This document shows, piece after piece, positions 10,413-19,600 of a stretch of DNA of 64,000 bases (its first letter is position 1; every line of letters begins with the position of its first letter). The position numbers and the translations under genes were made by a program. Location of the stretch: contig NZ_NJGU01000004.1 of assembly GCF_002213415.1 (NCBI RefSeq), forward strand, positions 62,001 through 126,000. The letters run 5' to 3'. This DNA comes from Herbaspirillum robiniae (lineage in GTDB: Bacteria > Pseudomonadota > Gammaproteobacteria > Burkholderiales > Burkholderiaceae_D). The notes beneath the pieces were generated by a model. The model did not search any database. It had not been told where the DNA came from and saw only the letters and a list, made by a program, of their open reading frames with translations.

Positions 10413-10805
10413 TCAGGACGGGAAGCGCTCGATATGCGTCTGGCCGTCGCGGCCCATATAGACCACGTGCCGGCCGCCGATCCAGACCATGTAGCCGACG
10501 CAGCCGGCGGCCATCGAGCGGGCCATGAATTCCGGGTACAGCACCTCGCCGCGCTGGGCGCCGCGAATGGCATCCACCAGCGCGCCGGCGTCGAAGCGGG
10601 CCGGGATATCCACGGCGGGGGCCGGCAACGTCAGCGTGCGCTGCGCCGGTCCGGCGTAGTAGGTGGTGCGGCGGGCGCGGTAGTCGGCGAAGTAGGATTC
10701 GACACCGGCCGCGGCCAGCTCGGCCACGATCTGGCCGAAATGCCTGGCGCCGGACAGGGAGGCTTGCAGGCAGTCGTCGATGATGTCGGCGGTGTGCGGG
10801 TTCAT
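10413..10805 (-). CDS. DUF1398 family protein
   Basis: A 130-residue soluble protein of the DUF1398 (YbcV-like) family. It shows the family pattern of an early helical part (HFGQIVAELAAAGVESYFADY) and a later segment with GEVLYPEFMARSMAAGCVGY followed by a strand-rich end (VWIGGRHVVYMGRDGQ). No catalytic residue is assigned to the family. No signal peptide or membrane segment. It lies 19 bases after the MarR gene on the same strand, so it is very probably co-transcribed with and controlled by that regulator. The function is unknown. Confidence 0.8.
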   Translation of the reverse strand: MNPHTADIIDDCLQASLSGARHFGQIVAELAAAGVESYFADYRARRTTYYAGPAQRTLTLPAPAVDIPARFDAGALVDAIRGAQRGEVLYPEFMARSMAAGCVGYMVWIGGRHVVYMGRDGQTHIERFPS

Positions 10806-10824
10806 GTGGCTCCTCGATGGGGTG

Positions 10825-11298
10825 TCAGTCGACCGGAACGGTGCGCAGCAGGTGGCGGCGCGCGATGTCGCGCAGGGTGGCGATCAGTTCCTCGCGTTGC
10901 GCGGCGGGGAGGTGGCCGAAGAAGTAGGCGTCGTTGTCGTCGGCCAGCCTGGCCAGTCGCGGCACCAGCGCGCGTCCCTGGCGGGTCAGCGTCAGCACTT
11001 GGCCGCGCCGGTCGTCGTCGTCGGGCCGGCGCGCCACCAGCTGCCGCTCTTCGAGCCGCGTCACCAGTTTGGATACCGCGCCCTTGGTCATGCCCAGCGC
11101 ATCGATCAGTTCGCCGGCGCTGGCGCCGTCGCCGTCGAACAGATAGCGCAGCGCCACCCATTCCGATACGGCCACGCCCTCGCGTTCCAGCGCCGCGGCG
11201 AAACCGGCCGAGACATGGTTGGAGACGAAGCGCAGCCAGAAGCCGAGATGGCTGTCGAGGCGGCTGGCTTCGGTGTTGGCGCGGCGGGCTGGGCTCAT
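10825..11298 (-). CDS. MarR-family transcriptional regulator
   Basis: 157 residues with the MarR winged helix: dimer helix (SHLGFWLRFVSNHVSAGFAA), recognition helix region (SAGELIDALGMTKGAVSKLV), then wing (DDDRRGQVLTLTRQGRALV). These dimers usually act as ligand-responsive repressors and bind short palindromes. Two identical-arm palindromes lie 22-66 bases upstream of its start, so autoregulation is likely. The next gene, encoding a DUF1398 protein, is probably in the same transcript. The ligand is not predictable. Confidence 0.93.
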   Translation of the reverse strand: MSPARRANTEASRLDSHLGFWLRFVSNHVSAGFAAALEREGVAVSEWVALRYLFDGDGASAGELIDALGMTKGAVSKLVTRLEERQLVARRPDDDDRRGQVLTLTRQGRALVPRLARLADDNDAYFFGHLPAAQREELIATLRDIARRHLLRTVPVD

Positions 11299-11316
11299 GG
11301 CGGGTGTTTCTTCGAT

Positions 11317-11367
11317 TTGGTTTCTTGGGAAACTTTATGTGCGTATTTTAGTTTCTTTGGAAACCAA
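11317..11367. promoter_or_regulatory. Tandem palindromes upstream of marR (probable MarR operators)
   Basis: Two 14-base sites share the form GTTTCTTNGGAAAC: 11320-11333 and 11351-11364. Each has perfect 5-base arms (GTTTC/GAAAC). Their centres are 31 bases apart, about three DNA turns. The outer flanks extend the symmetry: TTGGTTTC (11317-11324) pairs with GAAACCAA (11360-11367). Confidence 0.7.
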
Positions 11368-11474
11368 TCTGCAAGCGTTTTCCGCTCGGCCCGATGGCGT
11401 TGGAAAAAAGGAGGGCGGGGGAGTGCGAGCCGAGGCTCGCAAGGTCGGGGAGCGTTAAGCGTGAGCGGGCCAGA

Positions 11475-12383
11475 TCAGCCGTGCTGCTTCCAGTACTCCG
11501 GCTGCGCATAGGCATGCCGCAGGAAGTCGACGAAGGCGCGGATGCGCAGCGGCAGGTGGCGGCGCTGGGCGAACACCGCGTAGATGGAGGGCGCGGGGGC
11601 GGCGAACTTGTCGAGCACGGTGACCAGCTCGCCGGCCTCGATGGCGGCGCCGACTTCCCACATCGAGCGCCACGCCAGGCCGCGCCCGGCCAGCGCCCAG
11701 TTGTGCAGCACCTCGCCGTCGTTGCAGACCATGTTGCCGCCGACCTTGAAGACGCTGACCTTGCCGGATTGCTTCAGCGTCCAGCCGCGCTGGCTGCCTT
11801 CGCTGCTCATGGCCAGGCAGTTGTGGCGCACCAGGTCGTCCGGCGCCTGCGGCGTGCCGTGGCGGCGCAGGTAGGACGGGGCGGCGACGATCACGCGGTC
11901 GTTGTCGGCCAGCTTCACGCTGACCAGGTTGGAGTCGGTCAGCGTGGCGATGCGGATGGCCACGTCGATGCCCTCGCCGATGACGTCGGCGATACGGTCG
12001 TTCAGGTTCAGTGTCAGCGTGACGTCGCGGTGCTCGGCCAGGAAGGAGGGCACCAGCGGCGCCACGTGCTGGCGGCCGAAGCCGGCCGGGGCCGAGATCA
12101 GCAGGTTGCCGCTGGCGCGCGCGCTGCGCTCGGAGACGGCGGACTCGGCGTCTTCCAGGTCGGCCAGGATGCGCTGGCAGTCTTCCAGGAAGGCCGCGCC
12201 TTCGTTGGTCAGCACGATCTTGCGCGTGGTGCGCTGGAGCAACTTCACGCCCAGTCTTTCCTCCAGCGCATCGAGCCGGCGGCCGATCATGGCCGGGGCG
12301 ATGCCTTCGGCGCGCGCCGCGGCCGACAGGCTGCCGCGGGCGACAACTTCGGCGAAGGTGGAAATCTGCTTGAACTGGTCCAT
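11475..12383 (-). CDS. LysR-family transcriptional regulator
   Basis: 302 residues. The N-terminal winged helix (residues 1-60) shows STFAEVVARGSLSAAARAEG and ERLGVKLLQRTTRKIVLTNEG, typical of the CrgA/YafC-like LysR branch. The effector domain follows from about residue 90 (SGNLLISAPAGFGRQHVAPL). It is transcribed divergently from malate synthase across 208 bases, so control of aceB is an inference from position. The start ATG at 12381-12383 matches the usual MDQFKQISTF opening. Confidence 0.92.
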   Translation of the reverse strand: MDQFKQISTFAEVVARGSLSAAARAEGIAPAMIGRRLDALEERLGVKLLQRTTRKIVLTNEGAAFLEDCQRILADLEDAESAVSERSARASGNLLISAPAGFGRQHVAPLVPSFLAEHRDVTLTLNLNDRIADVIGEGIDVAIRIATLTDSNLVSVKLADNDRVIVAAPSYLRRHGTPQAPDDLVRHNCLAMSSEGSQRGWTLKQSGKVSVFKVGGNMVCNDGEVLHNWALAGRGLAWRSMWEVGAAIEAGELVTVLDKFAAPAPSIYAVFAQRRHLPLRIRAFVDFLRHAYAQPEYWKQHG

Positions 12384-12591
12384 GATGAAGAGGTGGAACG
12401 TCCCGGAAATGGCGTGTTTTGATTATCTCTTTACTTGTGACTAAAACGCAAAGATAAATTGATAAAACGTTCCACTCATATTGATTTAGTTTAAATATAC
12501 TGCGTATATAAAATTGCTGGTGCAATGCGGTAAATGGCCGCGCATCAGGCACAATCCACGAGCCATTTCATTTCTTTTTGAGGAGTCCAGC
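12384..12591. promoter_or_regulatory. Divergent promoter region between the LysR gene and aceB
   Basis: A/T-rich relative to its surroundings. On the plus strand TTGATT (12481-12486) and TATATA (12505-12510), 18 bases apart, make a fair sigma-70 promoter for aceB; AGGAG at 12581-12585 is the ribosome site. TAAAACG occurs twice in direct orientation (12442-12448 and 12463-12469), 21 bases apart, about two DNA turns. GGAACGT (12395-12401) and ACGTTCC (12467-12473) form a distant inverted repeat. These are candidate LysR contact sites. Confidence 0.5.
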
Positions 12592-14178
12592 ATGACGCAA
12601 TTGAAGCTGCCCGCCGGCATGGAAATTTCCGGTGAAATCAAGCCGGGTTACGAGAACATCCTGACCTTCGACGCCCTGTCGCTGGTCGCCAAGCTGTCGC
12701 GCGCCTTCGAAGGCCGTCGCCAGGAACTGCTGGCCGCCCGCGTGGAGCGCGTCAAGCGCCTGGACGCCGGCGAACGCCCGGACTTCCTGAAGGAAACCGA
12801 ATCGGTGCGCACCGGCGACTGGAAGATCGCCCCGATCCCCGAGGCGCTGAAGTGCCGCCGCGTGGAAATCACCGGCCCGGTCGAGCGCAAGATGGTCATC
12901 AACGCCTTCAACTCGGGCGCCGACAGCTACATGACCGACTTCGAAGATTCGAACTCGCCGGTGTGGGACAACCAGATCAGCGGCCAGATCAACCTGTTCG
13001 ACGCGATCCGTCGCACCATCTCGCTGGAATCCAACGGCAAGAGCTACAAGCTCAACGACAAGATCGCCACCCTGGTGGTGCGTCCGCGCGGCTGGCACCT
13101 GGACGAGAAGCACGTCACCATCGACGGCAAGCGCATCTCCGGCGGCGTCTTCGACTTCGCGCTGTTCCTGTTCCATAACGCCAAGGAACAGCTGGCGCGC
13201 GGCGCCGGTCCGTACTTCTACCTGCCGAAGATGGAGTCGCACCTGGAAGCGCGCCTGTGGAACGACATCTTCGTGATGGCGCAAAACGAGATCGGCCTGC
13301 CGCAGGGCACCATCAAGGCCACCGTGCTGATCGAAACCATCACCGCCGCCTTCGAGATGGAAGAAATCCTGTACGAGCTGCGCGAGCACAGCTCGGGCCT
13401 GAACGCCGGCCGCTGGGACTACATCTTCTCCTGTATCAAGAAGTTCAAGAACGACAAGGACTTCTGCCTGGCCGACCGCGCCAAGGTCACCATGACCTCG
13501 CCGTTCATGCGCGCCTACGCGCTGCTGCTGCTGAAGACCTGTCACAAGCGCGGCGCGCCGGCCATCGGCGGCATGAGCGCGCTGATCCCGATCAAGAACG
13601 ATCCGGAAAAGAACGCCGTCGCCATGCAGGGCATCATCAACGACAAGCGCCGCGACGCCACCGACGGCTACGACGGCGGCTGGGTTGCGCACCCGGGCCT
13701 GGTCGAGGCATCGATGAAGGAATTCGTCGACGTGCTGGGCGACAAGCCCAACCAGTTCGAGAAGCAGCGTCCGGACGTGGACGTGAAGGCGGTCGACCTG
13801 CTGAACTTCCAGCCGGAAACCCCGATCACCGAAGCCGGCCTGCGCTACAACATCAACGTCGGCATCCACTACCTGGGCGCCTGGCTGGCCGGCAACGGCT
13901 GCGTGCCCATCCACAACCTGATGGAAGATGCGGCCACCGCCGAAATCAGCCGTGCGCAGGTGTGGCAATGGATCCGCAGCGCCAAGGGCAACCTGGAAGA
14001 CGGCCGCAAGGTCACCGCCGACATGGTGCGCGCGATGATCCCGGAAGAGCTGGCCAAGGTGAAGGAAGTGGCCGGCAACGGCGCCACCTACGACCGCGCC
14101 GCCAAGATCTTCGAAGAGATGTCGACGTCCGAGCAGTTCGCTGAATTCCTGACGCTGCCGCTGTACGAAGAGATCTGA
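12592..14178 (+). CDS. aceB: Malate synthase A
   Basis: Condenses glyoxylate with acetyl-CoA to malate in the glyoxylate shunt. 528 residues, the length of A-type (AceB) enzymes rather than the longer GlcB type. The malate synthase signature is present ([20 protein letters not shown], then GRWDYIFS), with [12 protein letters not shown] earlier and [20 protein letters not shown] near the end. The ATG at 12592 has a good AGGAG eight bases upstream. It stands alone with a terminator after it; the isocitrate lyase gene is not in this window. A divergent LysR gene probably controls it. Confidence 0.96.
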   Translation: MTQLKLPAGMEISGEIKPGYENILTFDALSLVAKLSRAFEGRRQELLAARVERVKRLDAGERPDFLKETESVRTGDWKIAPIPEALKCRRVEITGPVERKMVINAFNSGADSYMTDFEDSNSPVWDNQISGQINLFDAIRRTISLESNGKSYKLNDKIATLVVRPRGWHLDEKHVTIDGKRISGGVFDFALFLFHNAKEQLARGAGPYFYLPKMESHLEARLWNDIFVMAQNEIGLPQGTIKATVLIETITAAFEMEEILYELREHSSGLNAGRWDYIFSCIKKFKNDKDFCLADRAKVTMTSPFMRAYALLLLKTCHKRGAPAIGGMSALIPIKNDPEKNAVAMQGIINDKRRDATDGYDGGWVAHPGLVEASMKEFVDVLGDKPNQFEKQRPDVDVKAVDLLNFQPETPITEAGLRYNINVGIHYLGAWLAGNGCVPIHNLMEDAATAEISRAQVWQWIRSAKGNLEDGRKVTADMVRAMIPEELAKVKEVAGNGATYDRAAKIFEEMSTSEQFAEFLTLPLYEEI

Positions 14179-14230
14179 TCGGTTGATGCGATTGCGCCGG
14201 CTGCGGCCGGCTGCAAGACATACCGGGACA

Positions 14231-14265
14231 ATCCCCGCCTCTCGCAAGAGGGCGGGGATTTTTCT
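14231..14265 (+). terminator. Rho-independent terminator after aceB
   Basis: ATCCCCGCC (14231-14239) pairs with GGCGGGGAT (14251-14259). An inner CTC/GAG extends the stem past a one-base bulge, and TTTTTC follows. Confidence 0.85.
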
Positions 14266-14462
14266 TGGGCGGCGAAAAGTGCCGCACGTCAGTCTGCCGG
14301 AGGAAGGGCGGTTTTGCTTTCAGCGCGCATCCCGCAGGGATAGCGATGCAATACGTCTATGGTGCGCATCCTCAGCAATGCCAGGCAATGCAGGGCCACT
14401 GCGGTCCATATGACGTCGGTGTCGTCGTACCGGGTGTCCGATGCCATGGCCCCTATGTGCTG

Positions 14463-14600
14463 GCGCTGAAGGCAGCCCTGCAGCTGAACCTGTACAACCT
14501 GGCCGACCGCAAGTACGTCGCTTCGCTCAACAACAGCGGTGCGCGCTACATTCCGGGAGCGCCGCGTTCGGCGGTGCTGGCCTTGAACCTGAAGTATTGA
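14463..14600 (+). pseudogene. Remnant of the C-terminus of a TonB-dependent siderophore receptor
   Basis: The last 45 codons read like the final strands of a TonB-dependent outer-membrane receptor: ALQLNLYNLADRKYVASLNN, then GARYIPGAPRSAVLALNLKY ending in an aromatic residue and a stop at 14598-14600. Upstream in the same frame (open from 14265) the translation is not receptor-like, and there is no plug domain, barrel or signal peptide. The remaining 600 or so residues are missing, so this is a decayed fragment. It sits between aceB and the cold-shock gene. Confidence 0.75.
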
Positions 14601-14720
14601 AGGGGAGGGGAGTAGAAGACGCAGGCGAGTGAAATCGCACTGGTGTGATGACCTGCCTGCGGTTTGGGTTTGCCCGACAAATTTCGCCTATGCATAGGCG
14701 GAAACTGTCGGCGGCAGGCA

Positions 14721-14753
14721 AAAAAAAATCCCCGACGAATCGGGGATTTTTTT
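14721..14753. terminator. Bidirectional terminator after the cold-shock gene
   Basis: AATCCCCGA (14728-14736), loop CGAA, then TCGGGGATT (14741-14749), flanked by A-runs on one side and T-runs on the other. It lies 15 bases after the cold-shock stop codon on the minus strand and also ends the receptor remnant on the plus strand. Confidence 0.88.
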
Positions 14754-14767
14754 ATATCAGCTGATGC

Positions 14768-14974
14768 TTAGGCAACAGGCTGGATGTTCGAAGCTTGCTT
14801 GCCCTTCGGGCCAGTGGTCACTTCGAAGGAAACGCGTTGGTTTTCCTTCAGCGACTTGAAGCCGTTCGACTGAATAGCCGAGAAGTGAGCGAACAGATCT
14901 TCGCCGCCTTCATCGGGGGTGATAAAACCAAAACCTTTTGCATCATTGAACCACTTGACGGTACCAGTTGCCAT
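14768..14974 (-). CDS. CspA-family cold shock protein
   Basis: 68 residues, a single cold-shock domain. RNP1 is KGFGFITP and RNP2 is DLFAHFSAI, the single-strand nucleic-acid binding motifs; the start [15 protein letters not shown] is canonical. Acts as an RNA chaperone or transcription antiterminator. It has a clear -10 box far upstream giving a leader of about 105 bases, and a strong terminator. Which paralogue it is (cold-induced or constitutive) cannot be told from the sequence. Confidence 0.96.
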   Translation of the reverse strand: MATGTVKWFNDAKGFGFITPDEGGEDLFAHFSAIQSNGFKSLKENQRVSFEVTTGPKGKQASNIQPVA

Positions 14975-15113
14975 TACGGACTCCTAAATTTAATTGATTG
15001 GGGCTTGTCTGCCCGGCTCTTTATCGTTACTCGGGAGGAATGACAGCGATGACCGCACTACCAGCTCGAATCCTAACGACGCGCTGATTATACTCATTAA
15101 ATTGAGAATGCAA
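14975..15113 (-). promoter_or_regulatory. Promoter and long 5' leader of the cold-shock gene
   Basis: On the minus strand TATAAT is at 15092-15087 and TTGCAT at 15113-15108 (15-base spacer, short). Transcription would start near 15079, giving a leader of about 105 bases before the ATG, with TAGGAG as ribosome site. Long structured leaders are a known feature of cspA-type mRNAs. The rest of the gap, to the end of ispF at 15295, is A/T-rich and holds no gene I can support. Confidence 0.6.
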
Positions 15114-15294
15114 GCTATTTTCAGATGCAAACTTCAATTTAAATATTTAATTATTTTTGCGTGCCCTTTAGATTTCGATTTATGTCGAAAAGTGGTGCAT
15201 CAATCTGCCTTGAATCCCTTGTCTGGTGCGGCTTTTCAATGTAGGGCATTGTCCTACGAGGCCCTATCGGAAAGTCTCCTACATCAGCGCATCG

Positions 15295-15789
15295 TCAATT
15301 TTTGTGATGGATCAGCACAACGGCTTCCGCCGCGATCCCTTCTTCACGGCCCAGATAACCCAGCTTTTCGTTGGTTTTGGCCTTGATGTTTACTTGCTGG
15401 TCGGAAATCCCCAGGTCGGCCGCGACGTTGGCCACCATGGTCGGGATGTGGGGCGCCATCTTGGGCGCTTGCGCGATGATGGTGGCGTCGACGTTGCCCA
15501 CCGTGTAGCCGGCGGCGGCCAGCCGCTTGCCGGCTTCGCGCAGCAGCGCGCGCGAGTCGGCGCCCTTGAACTGCGGGTCGGTGTCGGGGAAGTGGCGGCC
15601 GATGTCGCCCAGCGCGGCAGCGCCGAACAGCGCATCGGTAATGGCGTGCAGCAGGGCGTCGGCGTCGGAGTGGCCGAGCAGGCCTTTCTTGTGCGGGATG
15701 TCCACGCCGCCCAGGATCAGCGGGCGGCCTTCGACCAGCGCGTGGCAGTCGTAACCCTGGCCGATACGGAAGGGGAATGCGGTGCTCAT
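15295..15789 (-). CDS. ispF: 2-C-methyl-D-erythritol 2,4-cyclodiphosphate synthase
   Basis: Forms the cyclic diphosphate in the MEP isoprenoid pathway with release of CMP. 164 residues, typical length. The metal ligands Asp14 and His16 are in [12 protein letters not shown], followed by [20 protein letters not shown] and the end motif [20 protein letters not shown]. It starts 5 bases after the stop of ispD on the same strand, the usual ispD-ispF pairing. A longer in-frame opening back to 16011 lies inside ispD and is spurious. Confidence 0.97.
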   Translation of the reverse strand: MSTAFPFRIGQGYDCHALVEGRPLILGGVDIPHKKGLLGHSDADALLHAITDALFGAAALGDIGRHFPDTDPQFKGADSRALLREAGKRLAAAGYTVGNVDATIIAQAPKMAPHIPTMVANVAADLGISDQQVNIKAKTNEKLGYLGREEGIAAEAVVLIHHKN

Positions 15790-15794
15790 GTAGA

Positions 15795-16529
15795 TCAGCC
15801 TTTCAGGAAGAATTCGGCCAGCGCGGCGTCCTGCGCCAGCGTGACCTTGAGGTTGCGGGGGCTGCCTTCGACCAGCTTGGGCAGCAGGCCCAGCATTTCG
15901 ACGGCGCTGGCGTCGTCGGTGATGGCGCCGATGCGGCCCTGTTCGGCCGCCTCGTGCAAGGCCCGGCGCAGCAGCGCGTAGCGGAACATCTGCGGCGTTT
16001 GCGCGGCCCACAGCCCGGCGCGGGGAACGGTCTGCTCCGAGCGGCCTTCGGCGCTGGCGCGCTTGAGCGTGTCCACCACCGGCAGCGCCAGCAGTCCGCC
16101 GACCTCGTCGTCGGCCAGCGCATCGAGCAACCGGTCGATCAGTTCCGCGTCCAGGCCGGGGCGGGCGGCGTCGTGCACCAGCACCCAGTCGGCGTCGCCG
16201 GCGGCGGCGCGCATTTCCACCAGTCCGTTGAAGACGCTTTCCTGGCGGGTGGCGCCGCCTACGCGCAGCACGGTCGCGCGTTGCGCCAGTTCGGGCGTGA
16301 GCAGTTCATCGATCCAGCCGTCGCCGGCGCTGACCACGACGAAGGTGTGCGCGATGCGGGGGTGGGCGGCGAAGGTCTCCAGCGCATGGTGCAGCATCGG
16401 CTTGCCGGCCACGGCCATGTATTGCTTGGGGATCCTGGCGCCCATGCGGGCGCCGACGCCGGCCGCCGGGATCAGCGCGAAACGCCGCGGCTCGGCGCCA
16501 GCGGAAGAAGGGGAGGCCGTTTGGTTCAT
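15795..16529 (-). CDS. ispD: 2-C-methyl-D-erythritol 4-phosphate cytidylyltransferase
   Basis: Activates MEP with CTP. 244 residues when started at MNQTASP (ATG at 16527-16529); an ATG at 16584-16586 would add 19 residues. The nucleotide-binding opening [20 protein letters not shown] is clear, followed by [11 protein letters not shown] and [10 protein letters not shown]. No good ribosome site is seen before either ATG. First gene of the ispD-ispF pair and divergent from mfd. Confidence 0.95.
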   Translation of the reverse strand: MNQTASPSSAGAEPRRFALIPAAGVGARMGARIPKQYMAVAGKPMLHHALETFAAHPRIAHTFVVVSAGDGWIDELLTPELAQRATVLRVGGATRQESVFNGLVEMRAAAGDADWVLVHDAARPGLDAELIDRLLDALADDEVGGLLALPVVDTLKRASAEGRSEQTVPRAGLWAAQTPQMFRYALLRRALHEAAEQGRIGAITDDASAVEMLGLLPKLVEGSPRNLKVTLAQDAALAEFFLKG

Positions 16530-16682
16530 GCAGTGCGGTTTGGCGAGGCCGGCGCCCCGCAGGGCGGCGGCCTGCAGCGGGGCCATCGTTTATAATGAGA
16601 GGCTGAATTTTAATGCCAATCCTGCGCAAGCGGCCGTCATTTTGCAGCCTTGAGCCTGCACTGGGCCGCGTCCCGATACCCG

Positions 16683-19600
16683 ATGTCCTTCGACCTGAAA
16701 AAATCCCTTCCCAAGCCCGGCGTGCGTTTCGTGCCTCCCGCAGTGCACGGTTCGGCCGACGCCTGCCTGCTGGCGCAAGCCGCGCTGGCGCTCAAAGCGG
16801 AGGGGCGCATGCTGGCGGTGGTGGTGGCCGGCGCCACCGAAGCCCAGCGCCTGCTGTCCGAAATCCCGTGGTTCCAGCCCGACGGCGCCAGGGATGACGA
16901 GCAGCTGCGGTTGCGCTGCCACCTGCTGCCCGACTGGGAAACCCTGCCTTACGACGCCTTCTCGCCGCACCAGGACCTGGTGTCGGAGCGCCTGGCCACG
17001 CTCTATGAAGTGCAGAACGGCCAGTGCGACCTGCTGATCGTGCCGGCCACCACCGCCTTGCTGCGCATGGCGCCGCCGGAGTTCCTGGCGGCCTATACCT
17101 TCTTCTTCAAGAAGGGCGAGAAGCTGGACGAGGGGCGCCTGAAATCGCAGCTGACTCTGGCCGGCTACAGCCATGTCGGCCAGGTGATGTCGCCGGGCGA
17201 ATACTCGGTGCGCGGCGGCCTGATCGATATCTTCCCGATGGGGTCGGTGGTGCCGTATCGCCTCGACCTGTTCGGCGACACCATCGAGACCATCCGCACC
17301 TTTGACGCCGACACCCAGCGTTCGCTCTATCCGGTGCCGGAAGTGCGCCTGCTGCCGGGGCGTGAGTTCCCGATGGACGAGGCCGCGCGCCTGGCCTTCC
17401 GCAACCGCTGGCGCGAGGTGTTCGAGGGCGATCCGTCGCGCTCGGCGATCTACAAGGACATCGGCAACGGCATCGCCTCGGCCGGCATCGAGTACTACCT
17501 GCCGCTGTTCTTCGAGCAGACCGCGACGCTGTTCCAGTACCTTCCCGAGAGCGCGATGTTTGCGACCGTGGGCGACATTGAACATGCCATCAAGCGCTTC
17601 TGGAGCGATACCCGCTCGCGCTGGCAGTTCCTCAACGCCGACCGCGAACGGCCGGTGCTGGAGCCGCATGCGATCTATCTCGACGACGAGGATTTCTTCA
17701 CGCTGTTGAAGCCGCACGCGCGCTGGGTGCTGAAGACCGACGACGCGCCTTCCGAATTCTCGGCGCCGCTGCCCAACATCGCCGTCAACCGCCGTATCGA
17801 AGACCCGCTGGCCAACCTGCGCTCCTTCCTGCTGCAGACAGACCGGCGCGTACTGATCTGCGCCGAGAGCAACGGCCGCCGCGAGACGCTGCAGCAGTAC
17901 TTCGCCGAGTACGACCTGCATCCGGTGCTGTGCGACGACTGGCAGGGGTTCCTCGCCAGCGGCGAAGCGCTGATGCTGGGCGTGGCGCCGCTGCAGGCCG
18001 GCTTCGCGCTGCAGCAGGGTGGGGCCGCGGGGCTGGCCTTCATCACCGAGACCGAGCTCTATGCCGGCACCGGCCGCCGCGTCGGCAGCCGCAAGCAGCA
18101 GGCCGCCACCGACGTCGAGTTCATGGTGCGCGACCTGTCGGAGCTGAAGATCGGCGATCCGGTGGTGCACTCCAGCCACGGCATCGGCCGTTACATGGGT
18201 TTGATCAGCATGGACCTGGGCGAGGGCGAGACCGAGTTCCTGCACCTGGAATACGCCAAGGAGACCAAGCTCTACGTGCCGGTCTCGCAGCTGCATGTGA
18301 TCTCGCGCTACTCCGGCGCCTCGCCGGAAGACGCGCCGTTGCACGCGCTCGGTTCCGGCCAGTGGGAAAAGGCCAAGCGCAAAGCTGCCCAGCAGGTACG
18401 CGACACCGCCGCCGAACTGCTGAACCTGTACGCGCGCCGGGCGCTGCGCCAGGGCCATGCCTTCCAGTATTCGGCGCACGATTACGAAGCCTTCGCCGAC
18501 AGCTTCGGCTTTGAAGAAACCGCCGACCAGGCCGCCGCCATCAACGCCGTCATCAAGGACATGACCGGCGGCAAGCCGATGGACCGCCTGATCTGCGGCG
18601 ACGTCGGCTTCGGCAAGACCGAGGTGGCGCTGCGCGCGGCCTTCGTCGCCGTCATGGGCGGCAAGCAGGTAGCGATCCTGGCGCCCACCACGCTGCTGGC
18701 CGAGCAGCACGCGCAGACCTTCGCCGACCGCTTCGCCAACTGGCCGGTGAAGATCGCCGAGCTGTCGCGCTTTCGTACCGGCAAGGAAGTCACGCAAGCC
18801 ATCAAGGGCCTGGGCGACGGCACCATCGACATCGTCATCGGCACCCACAAGCTGCTCTCCGACGAGGTCAAGTTCTCGCGCCTGGGCCTGGTCATCATCG
18901 ACGAGGAACACCGCTTCGGCGTGCGCCAGAAGGAGGCCCTGAAGTCGCTGCGCGCCGAGGTCGACGTGCTCACGCTGACCGCCACGCCGATCCCGCGCAC
19001 GCTGGGCATGGCGCTGGAAGGCCTGCGCGATTTCTCGGTCATCGCCACCGCGCCGCAAAAGCGTCTGGCGATCAAGACCTTCGTGCGCGCCGAGGGCGAG
19101 TCCACCATCCGCGAGGCCTGCCTGCGCGAGCTCAAGCGCGGCGGCCAGGTCTACTTCCTGCATAACGAGGTGGAAACCATCGCCAACCGCAAGGCCGCGC
19201 TGGAAGCGCTGCTGCCGGAGGCGCGCATCGCCGTCGCGCACGGCCAGATGCACGAGCGCGACCTGGAGAAGGTGATGCGCGATTTCGTCGCGCAACGCTT
19301 CAACATTTTGCTGTGCACCACCATCATCGAGACCGGCATCGACGTGCCGACCGCCAACACCATCATCATGCACCGCGCCGACAAGTTCGGCCTGGCGCAG
19401 CTGCACCAGCTGCGCGGCCGCGTCGGCCGCTCGCACCACCAGGCCTACGCCTATCTGCTGGTGCAGGACGTGCAGGGCCTGTCCAAGCAGGCGCAGCGCC
19501 GGCTGGAGGCGATCCAGCAGATGGAGGAACTGGGCAGCGGCTTCTACCTCGCCATGCACGACCTGGAGATCCGCGGCGCCGGCGAGGTGCTGGGCGACCA

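Noticed and set aside
14994..15386. 130-residue frame between the cold-shock gene and ispF
   Set aside because: Overlaps the cold-shock promoter and the end of ispF, has no ribosome site and no family features.
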